This document shows positions 1-6,408 of a stretch of 7,615 nucleotides of DNA, one piece after another. The translations under genes were made by a program, and so were the position numbers. Below the pieces are notes generated by a model. The model was not told where the DNA came from and did not search any database. It saw only the letters and a list, made by a program, of their open reading frames with translations. Source of the stretch: Verrucomicrobiales bacterium (GTDB lineage Bacteria; Verrucomicrobiota; Verrucomicrobiia; Limisphaerales; JAFMIX01); the NCBI GenBank assembly GCA_017853785.1, contig JAFMIX010000104.1:1-7615 (forward strand), written 5' to 3'. Within the stretch, counting starts at the first letter, position 1, and each line of letters opens with the position of its first letter.

Positions 1-2031
1 ATCAGCGGCAACCTGATGAGCCTCGGCGCGCTCGACTTCGGCCTCATCGTGGACGGCGCGGTCATCATCGTGGAGAATTGCATCCGGCGGCTCGGCGCCG
101 AACAGCACAAATTGAACCGCCTGCTGACGCGCCCGGAGCGATTCGAGATCGTGCGCGACGCCACCAAGGAAGTCGTCCGTCCGAGCTTCTTCGGCGCGTT
201 CATCATCATGGTCGTCTATCTGCCGATCCTCACGTTGAGCGGCGTCGAGGGCAAAATGTTTCACCCGATGGCCTACACCGTCATCCTGGCGCTGGCGGGC
301 GCGATGATTTTTGCGGCAACGTTTATTCCCGCCGCCATCGCGCTGTTCCTCACGGGAAAAATCAAGGAGCAGGAAAACATCCTGATGCGCGCGGCGAAGG
401 CGGTTTATCTGCCCGCTTTGAAATTTCATCTGTCGCATCGCGTCGCCACGGCGCTGGCCACGGTCTTTCTAGTGGTCATCAGCGGCATCGTCGCCTCGCG
501 CATGGGCACGGAATTCATTCCCAGCCTCGACGAAGGCGACGTGGCGATGCACGCCTTGCGCATCCCCGGCACGAGCCTGACGCAAGCCATCGAAATGCAA
601 CACGCGCTCGAACGGCGACTCAAGGAATTCCCCGAAGTGCGCGTTGTCTTCGCCAAGATCGGCACGGCGGAAATCGCGACCGATCCCATGCCGCCGAGCG
701 TGGCCGACGGCTTCATCATCATGAAACCGCGTAAGGAATGGCCCGACCCGAAAAAGTCGAAAGCGAAACTTGTCAGCGAACTCGCAGCAGCAGTGAAAGA
801 AGTGCCGGGCAACAATTACGAGTTCACCCAGCCGATTCAAATGCGCTTCAACGAACTCATCGCCGGCGTGCGCAGCGACGTGGCGGTGAAATTGTTCGGC
901 GAAGACATGGACGTGTTGCACCAAACCGGCAAGCAGATCGAAAAGGAAATGCAGACCATCCCCGGCGCATCCGATGTGAAGCTGGAGCAGACCGCCGGCC
1001 TGCCGTTGATGAGCATCACGCCCAACCGCGCCGCCCTCGCGCGCTACGGATTGAACCTCGCGGATTTGCAGGAGGTCATCGAGATCGCGCTCGGCGGCAA
1101 GGTGGCGGGCGAAGTGTTTGAAGGCGACCGGCGTTTTGAAATCGTCGTGCGCCTTCCGGAAAACCTCCGCACAGACATCGCCGCGTTGGAACATCTGCCC
1201 GTGCCGTTGCCCAAGCGCGCTGGAAATGGCGGCGACCCGCCGCGCCGCTCCCGCGTCTCGGGTTTGGCCACCCCCAGCGCGCAGGCGTTCGTTCCATTGA
1301 GCGAGGTGGCCGAAATCTCCATTGCGCCCGGCCCGAACATGATCAACCGCGAGAACGGCAAGCGCCGCATTGTCGTCACCGCCAACGTGCGGGGGCGCGA
1401 CCTCGGCTCATTCGTCGCGGAGGCGCAACAGGTGATTGATGCCAAGATCAAAGTTCCCGCAGGCTGCTGGCTTGCGTGGGGCGGGCAGTTCGAGCAATTG
1501 ATCTCGGCGACCAAGCGATTGCAAGTCGTCGTTCCCGTTTCGCTGCTGCTCATCTTCCTGCTGCTTTTCGCCACGTTTGGAACGGTCAAAGACACGCTGC
1601 TCGTTTTCTCCGGCGTGCCGCTGGCGCTGACCGGCGGCGTGGCCGCGCTCTGGTTGCGCAACATCCCGCTCTCCATTTCCGCAGGCGTCGGCTTCATCGC
1701 GCTCTCCGGTGTGGCGGTGCTCAACGGCATGGTGATGATTTCCTTCATCAACAAGCTTCGCGCCGAAGGCAAACCGCTCGCCGACGCGATCACCGAAGGT
1801 TCGCTCACGCGCTTGCGCCCCGTCTTGATGACGGCGCTCGTGGCATCGCTGGGTTTCGTGCCGATGGCCCTTGCCACCGGCACCGGCGCGGAAGTGCAAC
1901 GCCCGCTGGCGACGGTTGTCATTGGCGGCATCATCTCTTCGACGGCGCTGACGCTGCTGGTGTTGCCGGGGCTGTATCAAATTTTCACCACGAAGACCCT
2001 GAAGCAGACACGGCTTCCGTCTGACGGCTGA
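1..2031 (+). CDS. czcA: Heavy-metal efflux RND transporter, CusA/CzcA family (5'-truncated by window edge)
   Basis: Inner-membrane pump subunit of a tripartite RND complex that exports metal cations using the proton gradient. The reading frame is open from base 1, so the gene begins outside the window; 676 residues are visible. The first visible segment is transmembrane helix 4 with the acidic residues D12, D18 and E25, spaced like D402, D408 and E415 of CzcA, so about 390 residues are missing and the full protein would be near 1,065, normal for the family. The periplasmic porter domain follows, with IPSLDEGD at 173-180 and DPMPPS at 228-233; the latter resembles CzcA/CnrA pumps more than CusA. 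Five hydrophobic helices occupy roughly 510-665, including VAVLNG and RLRPVLMTALVASLGF. Residues 405-430 form an unusual Arg/Pro/Gly-rich insertion. The protein ends with a short tail after the last helix. The family is certain; the metal (Zn/Co/Cd/Ni rather than Cu/Ag) is a guess from motif similarity. Partner genes, if adjacent, lie upstream of the window. Confidence 0.93.
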   Translation: MSGNLMSLGALDFGLIVDGAVIIVENCIRRLGAEQHKLNRLLTRPERFEIVRDATKEVVRPSFFGAFIIMVVYLPILTLSGVEGKMFHPMAYTVILALAGAMIFAATFIPAAIALFLTGKIKEQENILMRAAKAVYLPALKFHLSHRVATALATVFLVVISGIVASRMGTEFIPSLDEGDVAMHALRIPGTSLTQAIEMQHALERRLKEFPEVRVVFAKIGTAEIATDPMPPSVADGFIIMKPRKEWPDPKKSKAKLVSELAAAVKEVPGNNYEFTQPIQMRFNELIAGVRSDVAVKLFGEDMDVLHQTGKQIEKEMQTIPGASDVKLEQTAGLPLMSITPNRAALARYGLNLADLQEVIEIALGGKVAGEVFEGDRRFEIVVRLPENLRTDIAALEHLPVPLPKRAGNGGDPPRRSRVSGLATPSAQAFVPLSEVAEISIAPGPNMINRENGKRRIVVTANVRGRDLGSFVAEAQQVIDAKIKVPAGCWLAWGGQFEQLISATKRLQVVVPVSLLLIFLLLFATFGTVKDTLLVFSGVPLALTGGVAALWLRNIPLSISAGVGFIALSGVAVLNGMVMISFINKLRAEGKPLADAITEGSLTRLRPVLMTALVASLGFVPMALATGTGAEVQRPLATVVIGGIISSTALTLLVLPGLYQIFTTKTLKQTRLPSDG

Positions 2032-2190
2032 CAAACCTGTTCATGCCCCACGCAGAACCACGTTCGATTAAAGGGTTTCCCCCGCTGGACAACCCAACGG
2101 ACGGAACATAACATCGCCGGAACCATTTCGCGCCGCGCGTCGAATTTCCAATGGTCATGGCGCGTCGAAAACTGAAGCAACGCATTTCCA
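2032..2190. other. Intergenic leader with short direct repeats
   Basis: This 159-base gap lies between the RND pump and the DUF1080 gene. It contains the 10-mer GCGCGTCGAA twice (2135-2144 and 2160-2169) and a near-duplicate of the start context, CGAATTTCCAATGG at 2141-2154 and CGCATTTCCAATGA at 2181-2194. I see no clear -35/-10 pair, no Shine-Dalgarno sequence before 2191, and no hairpin followed by a T-run after the RND stop. A small ACGG/CCGT hairpin overlapping the RND stop region (2010-2027) has no U-tract, so I do not call it a terminator. Confidence 0.5.
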
Positions 2191-3027
2191 ATGAACCCGA
2201 CCATCATTTCCCTCGGCCTCGCCGGCCTGACCGCCGCTGCCGTGACCACCGCCGCGCCGGCGCCTTCCCCCCGCGTCACCAACAGCGCGGGCGTCGTCGG
2301 CTACAAGAGCACGCCCGGATTGCCCGGCACCCCGTGGCACGTCCATGACCCCGACCGCCCCCAGCCTGTCGTCGTCACGCCCGGCACGTTCAGTTCGCAG
2401 GAAACTACCGGCCAGCCGCCATCCGATGCCATCGTGCTGTTTGACGGCAAGGACGTGGCAAAGTGGCAAAGCGCCAAGGGCGAGCCGACCAATTGGAAGG
2501 TGGAAGCCGGCGCGATGTTCCCCGGCAAGGGCGACATCGTCACCAAGCAGGAGTTCGGCGACCTCCAGCTGCACTTGGAATTCTGCACCCCGCCGCCCAA
2601 TGGCAAGAGCGGTCAGGGGCGCGGCAATAGCGGCGTTTTTTTCATGGGCCGCTTCGAACTTCAGGTGCTTGACTGCTACGAAAACAAAACCTATCCCGAC
2701 GGTCAGACCGGTTCGCTCTACGGCCAGCAACCGCCGCTCGTCAACGCCTGCCGCGCCCCCGGCCAGTGGCAGACTTATGATGTGGCCTTCACCGCGCCGC
2801 GGTTTGACGCGGACGGCAAGCTCCTGCAACCCGCCTACATCACTGCGTTCCACAACGGCGTGCTCGTGCAAAACCACGTGGCCTATGGCGGCCCGAGCAG
2901 CCACAAGGTTCTGGGCAATTACGACAAGCCCATTCCGCCCGCCGGCCCACTGCGGTTGCAGGACCACGGCGACCCCGTCCGCTTCCGCAACATCTGGGTG
3001 CGCCCCATCCCGCCGGCCGGCAAATAA
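2191..3027 (+). CDS. Exported DUF1080 (3-keto-disaccharide hydrolase family) protein
   Basis: A 278-residue protein with a hydrophobic N-terminus (about residues 4-22, Ala-rich, probable cleavage near the AAPAP stretch), so it is likely secreted or periplasmic. The signal is atypical because its n-region has no Lys or Arg. An in-frame stop at 2173-2175 makes ATG 2191 the only ATG start. A linker with a G37-P57 block (Y-K-S-T-P, W-H-V-H-D, R-P) precedes the DUF1080 concanavalin-like beta-sandwich at about 80-275. This opens with VLFDGKD (82-88) and carries GNSGVFFMGRFELQVLD (145-161), typical of the family. PF06439 members include enzymes that hydrolyse 3-keto-glycosides made by oxidoreductases; many members are uncharacterised. 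The gene is followed after 33 bases by a ThuA-like gene, a common partner in Verrucomicrobiota and Planctomycetota, which suggests a carbohydrate-turnover role. No Gfo/Idh oxidoreductase is visible in the window. Family assignment is strong; the substrate is unknown. Confidence 0.9.
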   Translation: MNPTIISLGLAGLTAAAVTTAAPAPSPRVTNSAGVVGYKSTPGLPGTPWHVHDPDRPQPVVVTPGTFSSQETTGQPPSDAIVLFDGKDVAKWQSAKGEPTNWKVEAGAMFPGKGDIVTKQEFGDLQLHLEFCTPPPNGKSGQGRGNSGVFFMGRFELQVLDCYENKTYPDGQTGSLYGQQPPLVNACRAPGQWQTYDVAFTAPRFDADGKLLQPAYITAFHNGVLVQNHVAYGGPSSHKVLGNYDKPIPPAGPLRLQDHGDPVRFRNIWVRPIPPAGK

Positions 3028-3060
3028 CCTTCCGCCAGTCTCAAACCAAAACACTTCAAC

Positions 3061-3915
3061 ATGAAAACAAAATTACTCCTCCTCACTGTGCTCACCGCCA
3101 CCACCCTCACTGCCGCGCCGAAGAAACTGCTCGTCGTCACCGTCACCACCGGTTTCCGCCACAGCTCCATTCCGACCTCGGAAAAGGTCATCGCCGACCT
3201 CGCCAAGTCCAGCGGCGCGTTCACCGTGGACTTCGTTTCCCAGCCCGAGGGCAGTCCCGGAAAATTGAAGAAAGACGCCAGCGGCGAAGAGAAGGCCGCG
3301 CATAAAGCTGCCACCACCCAGTGGGAAAAAACCAAGCTCAAACCCGCGCTGGCCAAGCTTTCCCCCGCCGCGCTGAAGAACTACGACGCCGTCGCCTTCG
3401 TCAGCACCACCGGTAATCTGCCCGTCCCCGACCTCGGCGGCTTGCTCGATTGGATCAAGGCCGGCGGCGGCTTCGTGGGCATCCACGCCGCCAGCGACAC
3501 CTTCCACGGCTCGCCCGAATTCATCGCCATGCTCGGCGGTGAATTCAAGACCCACGGCCCGCAGGTCGGTGTGGAGTGCCTCAATCACGATCCCAAACAC
3601 CCCGCCACCGCGCACCTCGGCAAGACCTGGACCATCCCGCTGGAGGAAATTTACGAGTTCAAGAACTACGACACCACGAAAGTCAGCGACCTGCTCACGC
3701 TCGCCAAACATCCGCAGCAGAAGACCCCCGGCCACTTCCCCGTGTCCTGGCACAAGCCCTTCGGCCAAGGCCGTGTTTTCTACACCTCGCTCGGCCATCG
3801 CGAAGACATCTGGGACACCGATTTCAAGGACCGCAAGAATCCGGAAGCCGTCGCCCAAGACTTCCAGCAGCACGTCCTCGGCGGCATCAAGTGGGCGTTG
3901 AAGCTGGCCGACTGA
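3061..3915 (+). CDS. Exported ThuA-like domain protein
   Basis: A 284-residue protein with a good Sec signal peptide: K2 and K4, then a Leu/Thr-rich core at 5-17, with cleavage probably near A18/A19. The mature part is a ThuA-like domain (PF06283, glutamine-amidotransferase-like fold). It has a first beta strand KKLLVVTVTTGFRHSSI (21-37), a Lys/Ala-rich stretch at about 60-100, then YDAVAFVSTTG, the family signature GGFVGIHAASDTFHG (136-150), LGGEFKTHG, and the C-terminal WHKPFGQGRVFYTSLGHRED (230-249). The family is named after rhizobial ThuA of trehalose utilisation; the reaction of most secreted members is not established. The leader at 3028-3060 is A/C-rich with no Shine-Dalgarno sequence and no terminator, so co-transcription with the upstream DUF1080 gene is likely. 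Together they suggest periplasmic handling of (keto)sugar derivatives. Function beyond the fold is inference. Confidence 0.9.
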   Translation: MKTKLLLLTVLTATTLTAAPKKLLVVTVTTGFRHSSIPTSEKVIADLAKSSGAFTVDFVSQPEGSPGKLKKDASGEEKAAHKAATTQWEKTKLKPALAKLSPAALKNYDAVAFVSTTGNLPVPDLGGLLDWIKAGGGFVGIHAASDTFHGSPEFIAMLGGEFKTHGPQVGVECLNHDPKHPATAHLGKTWTIPLEEIYEFKNYDTTKVSDLLTLAKHPQQKTPGHFPVSWHKPFGQGRVFYTSLGHREDIWDTDFKDRKNPEAVAQDFQQHVLGGIKWALKLAD

Positions 3916-3932
3916 CCGCGCTTGTCATTCCC

Positions 3933-4475
3933 ATGGCTGCTGGGACGGAGGACAAAGCCGCGCACGCGCGCGGGCTGTGCGAACAGGCGCGGTGGCGCGA
4001 GTTGCTCGACTTCGCTGCGAACTGGAGTGAGGCGCCGCCCGCCGACTATCGCGCCCATTACTACCTCGGACTGGGCCACAGCGCGCACGGCCAATTCTCC
4101 CAGGCTGAAACCGCCTACCGCCGCGCGCTCGCGCTCGATGCCACGGACCCTCGCGTCTGGAACAACCTCGCCGCCCTGCTCTACGAGCATCTCCAGCGCC
4201 CGGCGGAAGCCATCCGCTGCATCGAAGCCGCGTTGAAGCTCAACCCCGCCCACAAGCTCGGCTGGGCCAATCTCGCGACGATGGTCGGCCGGCTGGGGCA
4301 TTATGACAAGGCGATGGCCTGCGCTGATCAGGCCATCGCGCTGGACCCGCAACTCGTCGAAGCCTACCTCCACAAAGGCGCCGCCGCCCGCGCGCTGGGA
4401 AAAACCGAAGTCGTCAAAGAAGTCTGCCTCGCCCTCGCGAGCATTGCGCCGGATAAATTCCAGCGCGCCCGGTGA
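3933..4475 (+). CDS. Small TPR-repeat protein
   Basis: A 180-residue protein made almost entirely of tetratricopeptide repeats. There is a helical N-cap (8-30), then repeats at about 39-72, 73-106, 107-140 and a weaker, Pro-broken one at 141-174. Each repeat shows the usual small/large pattern, for example W76-NNLA, A91-EAI and ALKLNP in repeat 2. No signal peptide, lipobox or membrane helix is seen, so a cytoplasmic scaffold is expected. The frame stays open far upstream inside the ThuA gene, but that part has ThuA-shadow composition; ATG 3933, 17 bases after the ThuA stop, is the first ATG outside it and starts right before the repeat-like sequence. No Shine-Dalgarno sequence precedes it, so translation may depend on the upstream gene. 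It lies 97 bases before pilB. TPR proteins such as PilF/PilW act in pilus assembly, but those are lipoproteins, so a pilus role here is not supported by sequence. Confidence 0.8.
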   Translation: MAAGTEDKAAHARGLCEQARWRELLDFAANWSEAPPADYRAHYYLGLGHSAHGQFSQAETAYRRALALDATDPRVWNNLAALLYEHLQRPAEAIRCIEAALKLNPAHKLGWANLATMVGRLGHYDKAMACADQAIALDPQLVEAYLHKGAAARALGKTEVVKEVCLALASIAPDKFQRAR

Positions 4476-4500
4476 ACCGCCGCCCGCGCTTACTCGCAAT

Positions 4501-4566
4501 TTGACTTTGAAAAGTTCGTTGGTAGTTTGCACTCGCATTTGCACGAACCATTTTTCCTGAACAAGG
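4501..4566 (+). promoter_or_regulatory. Candidate sigma70-like promoter and ribosome binding site for pilB
   Basis: In the 97-base gap before pilB, TTGACT (4501-4506, five of six matches to the -35 consensus) is followed after 16 bases by TAGTTT (4523-4528, three of six matches to -10). The gap is locally more AT-rich than its surroundings. AAGGG at 4562-4566 lies 6 bases before the GTG at 4573 and is the only Shine-Dalgarno-like sequence in the window. It supports the GTG start. The -10 match is weak, so the promoter is tentative. Confidence 0.4.
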
Positions 4567-4572
4567 GTCACT

Positions 4573-6291
4573 GTGGCTGAACGCGACGATTATTTGATAG
4601 AGATGCTGGTGGACCTCGGGTTTGTCACCAGCCCGCAGGTTGAAGCCGCCCGGGCTGAAGCCAAAGCCGCCGGGGTCGGCGTGGTGGACCTGCTGGTGGC
4701 CAACAAAACCATCCGCCCCGCCGATGTCACCCAGGCCAAGGCCGCCCAATTCGGCGCGGAAGTCGTCCACCTCGGCGGCATGCAGTTGCCCGAGGACGTC
4801 ATCGCCACGGTCTCGCGCGACATCGCCCGCAAATACCGCGTCATCCCCGTCTACAAACACGAGAACGGCGTCACCATCGCGTTGGCCGACCCTTCCGACC
4901 TCGCCACGGTGGACAGTCTTTCCCACCTGCTCCGCGCCGAGACCATCAACATCCAGGTCGCCTCTGAGCAGGACATTGAGAACGCGCTCCAAAAATATTA
5001 CGGCGAGAAAAAAGGCATCGTGGCCGACGAACGGTTCAAGGACGTGATGCAGGACCTCAACGCCGAGCACGGCGGCGGGCTTGCCGCCGCGGCCGCCGCC
5101 CAAGCCGAGGCGGCGGAGGCTGATGCGCCCCTCATCAAGCTCGTCAACCAGATCGTCACCGAAGCTTTCAAGCTGCGCGCGTCCGACATCCACCTGGAGC
5201 CGCTGTCCAAGACCTTCCGCATCCGCTACCGCATTGACGGCATGTTGCAGGAGATCAAAGGCCCGCCGAAGAAGCTGCAGGCCGCCGTCATCGCCCGCCT
5301 CAAGATCCAGTCGAACATGTCCATCGCGGAACACCGCATCCCGCAGGACGGCCGCATCCAGGCCAACGTCGGCCCCAAGACCGTGGACCTTCGCGTCTCG
5401 TGTCTCCCGACCGTGCACGGCGAGAGCATCGTCATGCGTATTCTGGACAAGGAAGGTCTGAAGCTCGGTTTGCCCGAACTCGGCTTCATGACCGACGACC
5501 AGCAGGCGTTCGAGAAATTGATTTCGTTGCCCGACGGCATCCTGCTCGTCACCGGCCCGACCGGGTCCGGCAAGACCACCACGCTGTATTCCTGCCTGCA
5601 CTACATCAACCGGCCTGACCGCAAGATCATCACCGTCGAAGATCCCGTCGAATACGTCCTCGCTGGCATCAACCAGGTGCAGGTGAATGAAATCGTCGGC
5701 CTCAGCTTCTCCAAAGCCCTGCGCGCCATCCTCCGCCAATCGCCCAACGTCGTCATGCTGGGGGAAATCCGCGACCTCGAGACCGCCACCATTGCCATCA
5801 ACGCCTCGCTCACCGGCCACCTCGTGTTCTCCACGCTGCACACGAACGACGCCCCCAGCGCCGTCACCCGTCTGATCGACATGGGCGTGAAGCCGTTCTT
5901 GATCGCCTCCTCCACCCGCGCGCTCATGGCGCAACGCCTGGTGCGGAAGATCTGCAAGCAGTGCCTCGCGCCCTACACCCCCACCGCCGACGAACTCCGC
6001 CCGCTCAACCTCCCGGCTGAGCTGCTCGCCACCGCGCAGTTCAAGAAGGGCAAAGGCTGCTCCAACTGCAACGGCACCGGCCACCGCGGCCGCTTTGGCG
6101 TGTTTGAAATCTTTGTGATCGATGACGAATCCCGGAAGCTCATCTACGAACGCGTGCCCTCCTCTGTGCTCCGCGCCCGCGCCCGGCAGGCCGGCATGCG
6201 CTCGCTCCGCGAGGACGGCATCCGCAAGATCCTCGCCGGCCTGACCACCTGCGATGAAGTCATCCGCGCGACCGTCAGCGACGAGGCCTGA
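4573..6291 (+). CDS. pilB: Type IV pilus assembly (extension) ATPase PilB, GspE/PulE family
   Basis: Cytoplasmic hexameric ATPase that powers pilin polymerisation. At 572 residues it has the usual PilB length, longer than most GspE. Domains in order: an N-terminal MshEN/GspE-N-like domain (about 1-150); an Ala/Glu-rich linker (167-186); a PAS-like N2 subdomain starting near SDIHLEP; and the RecA-like ATPase core. The core shows Walker A GPTGSGKT (328-335), Asp box VEDPVEY (355-361), Walker B VVMLGEIRD (393-401) and His box GHLVFSTLHTND (415-426). The C-terminal zinc tetracysteine motif is C461-X2-C464-X31-C496-X2-C499. All catalytic elements look intact. In the N-terminal domain the Arg and Gln positions expected for c-di-GMP contact appear to be Y7 and A30. 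Translation starts at GTG 4573 behind AAGGG. The pilT gene downstream supports a pilus role rather than type II secretion. Confidence 0.95.
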   Translation: MAERDDYLIEMLVDLGFVTSPQVEAARAEAKAAGVGVVDLLVANKTIRPADVTQAKAAQFGAEVVHLGGMQLPEDVIATVSRDIARKYRVIPVYKHENGVTIALADPSDLATVDSLSHLLRAETINIQVASEQDIENALQKYYGEKKGIVADERFKDVMQDLNAEHGGGLAAAAAAQAEAAEADAPLIKLVNQIVTEAFKLRASDIHLEPLSKTFRIRYRIDGMLQEIKGPPKKLQAAVIARLKIQSNMSIAEHRIPQDGRIQANVGPKTVDLRVSCLPTVHGESIVMRILDKEGLKLGLPELGFMTDDQQAFEKLISLPDGILLVTGPTGSGKTTTLYSCLHYINRPDRKIITVEDPVEYVLAGINQVQVNEIVGLSFSKALRAILRQSPNVVMLGEIRDLETATIAINASLTGHLVFSTLHTNDAPSAVTRLIDMGVKPFLIASSTRALMAQRLVRKICKQCLAPYTPTADELRPLNLPAELLATAQFKKGKGCSNCNGTGHRGRFGVFEIFVIDDESRKLIYERVPSSVLRARARQAGMRSLREDGIRKILAGLTTCDEVIRATVSDEA

Positions 6292-6298
6292 CCCGGAA

Positions 6299-6408
6299 AA
6301 TGAAAAATTCAGAATTCAAAATTAAAAATGGCCGACCCCGGCGGCGGGTGGTTGCGTTTTTGATTTTGCCGGTCGCAAGTTTTAATTTTTGATTTTGCAT
6401 TTTTAATT
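6299..6408. repeat. AT-rich interrupted inverted-repeat element between pilB and pilT
   Basis: Two AT-rich arms flank a GC-rich centre. The 11-mer AATTAAAAATG (6320-6330) has a perfect inverted partner CATTTTTAATT (6398-6408) ending at the base before the pilT ATG. Further inside, CGACC (6333-6337 region) can pair with GGTCG (6371-6375), and the left arm as a whole (6301-6330) imperfectly mirrors the right arm (6378-6408). The right half holds the 13-mer TTTTTGATTTTGC twice, at 6357-6369 and 6386-6398. The central CCCG/CGGG mini-hairpin (6337-6348) followed by T-runs could act as a weak terminator or attenuator. There is no ORF. The structure resembles small palindromic intergenic repeats (REP or MITE-like) known in many bacteria; membership of a dispersed family cannot be shown from one copy. 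Confidence 0.55.

Noticed and set aside
2005..2031. Possible terminator at the RND stop codon
   Set aside because: The stem is only about 4 bp (ACGG/CCGT, with an alternative CCGT/ACGG pairing) and no T-run follows.
469..2034. Antisense open frames opposite the RND pump
   Set aside because: Low-complexity Ser/Arg/His-rich translations without domains, opposite a clearly conserved transporter.
2155..3873. Antisense open frames opposite the DUF1080 and ThuA-like genes
   Set aside because: Shadows of GC-rich coding sequence; the + strand proteins have family motifs.
3576..3932. Upstream extension of the TPR gene into the ThuA-like gene
   Set aside because: The translated segment is Arg/His/Pro-rich shadow sequence; TPR-like sequence begins only after ATG 3933.
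4414..6084. Long antisense open frame (556 codons) opposite pilB
   Set aside because: It mirrors the codon structure of pilB, is rich in Asp, Gly, Val, Leu and Glu as GC-rich shadows are, has no recognisable domain, and covers a gene whose every motif is intact.
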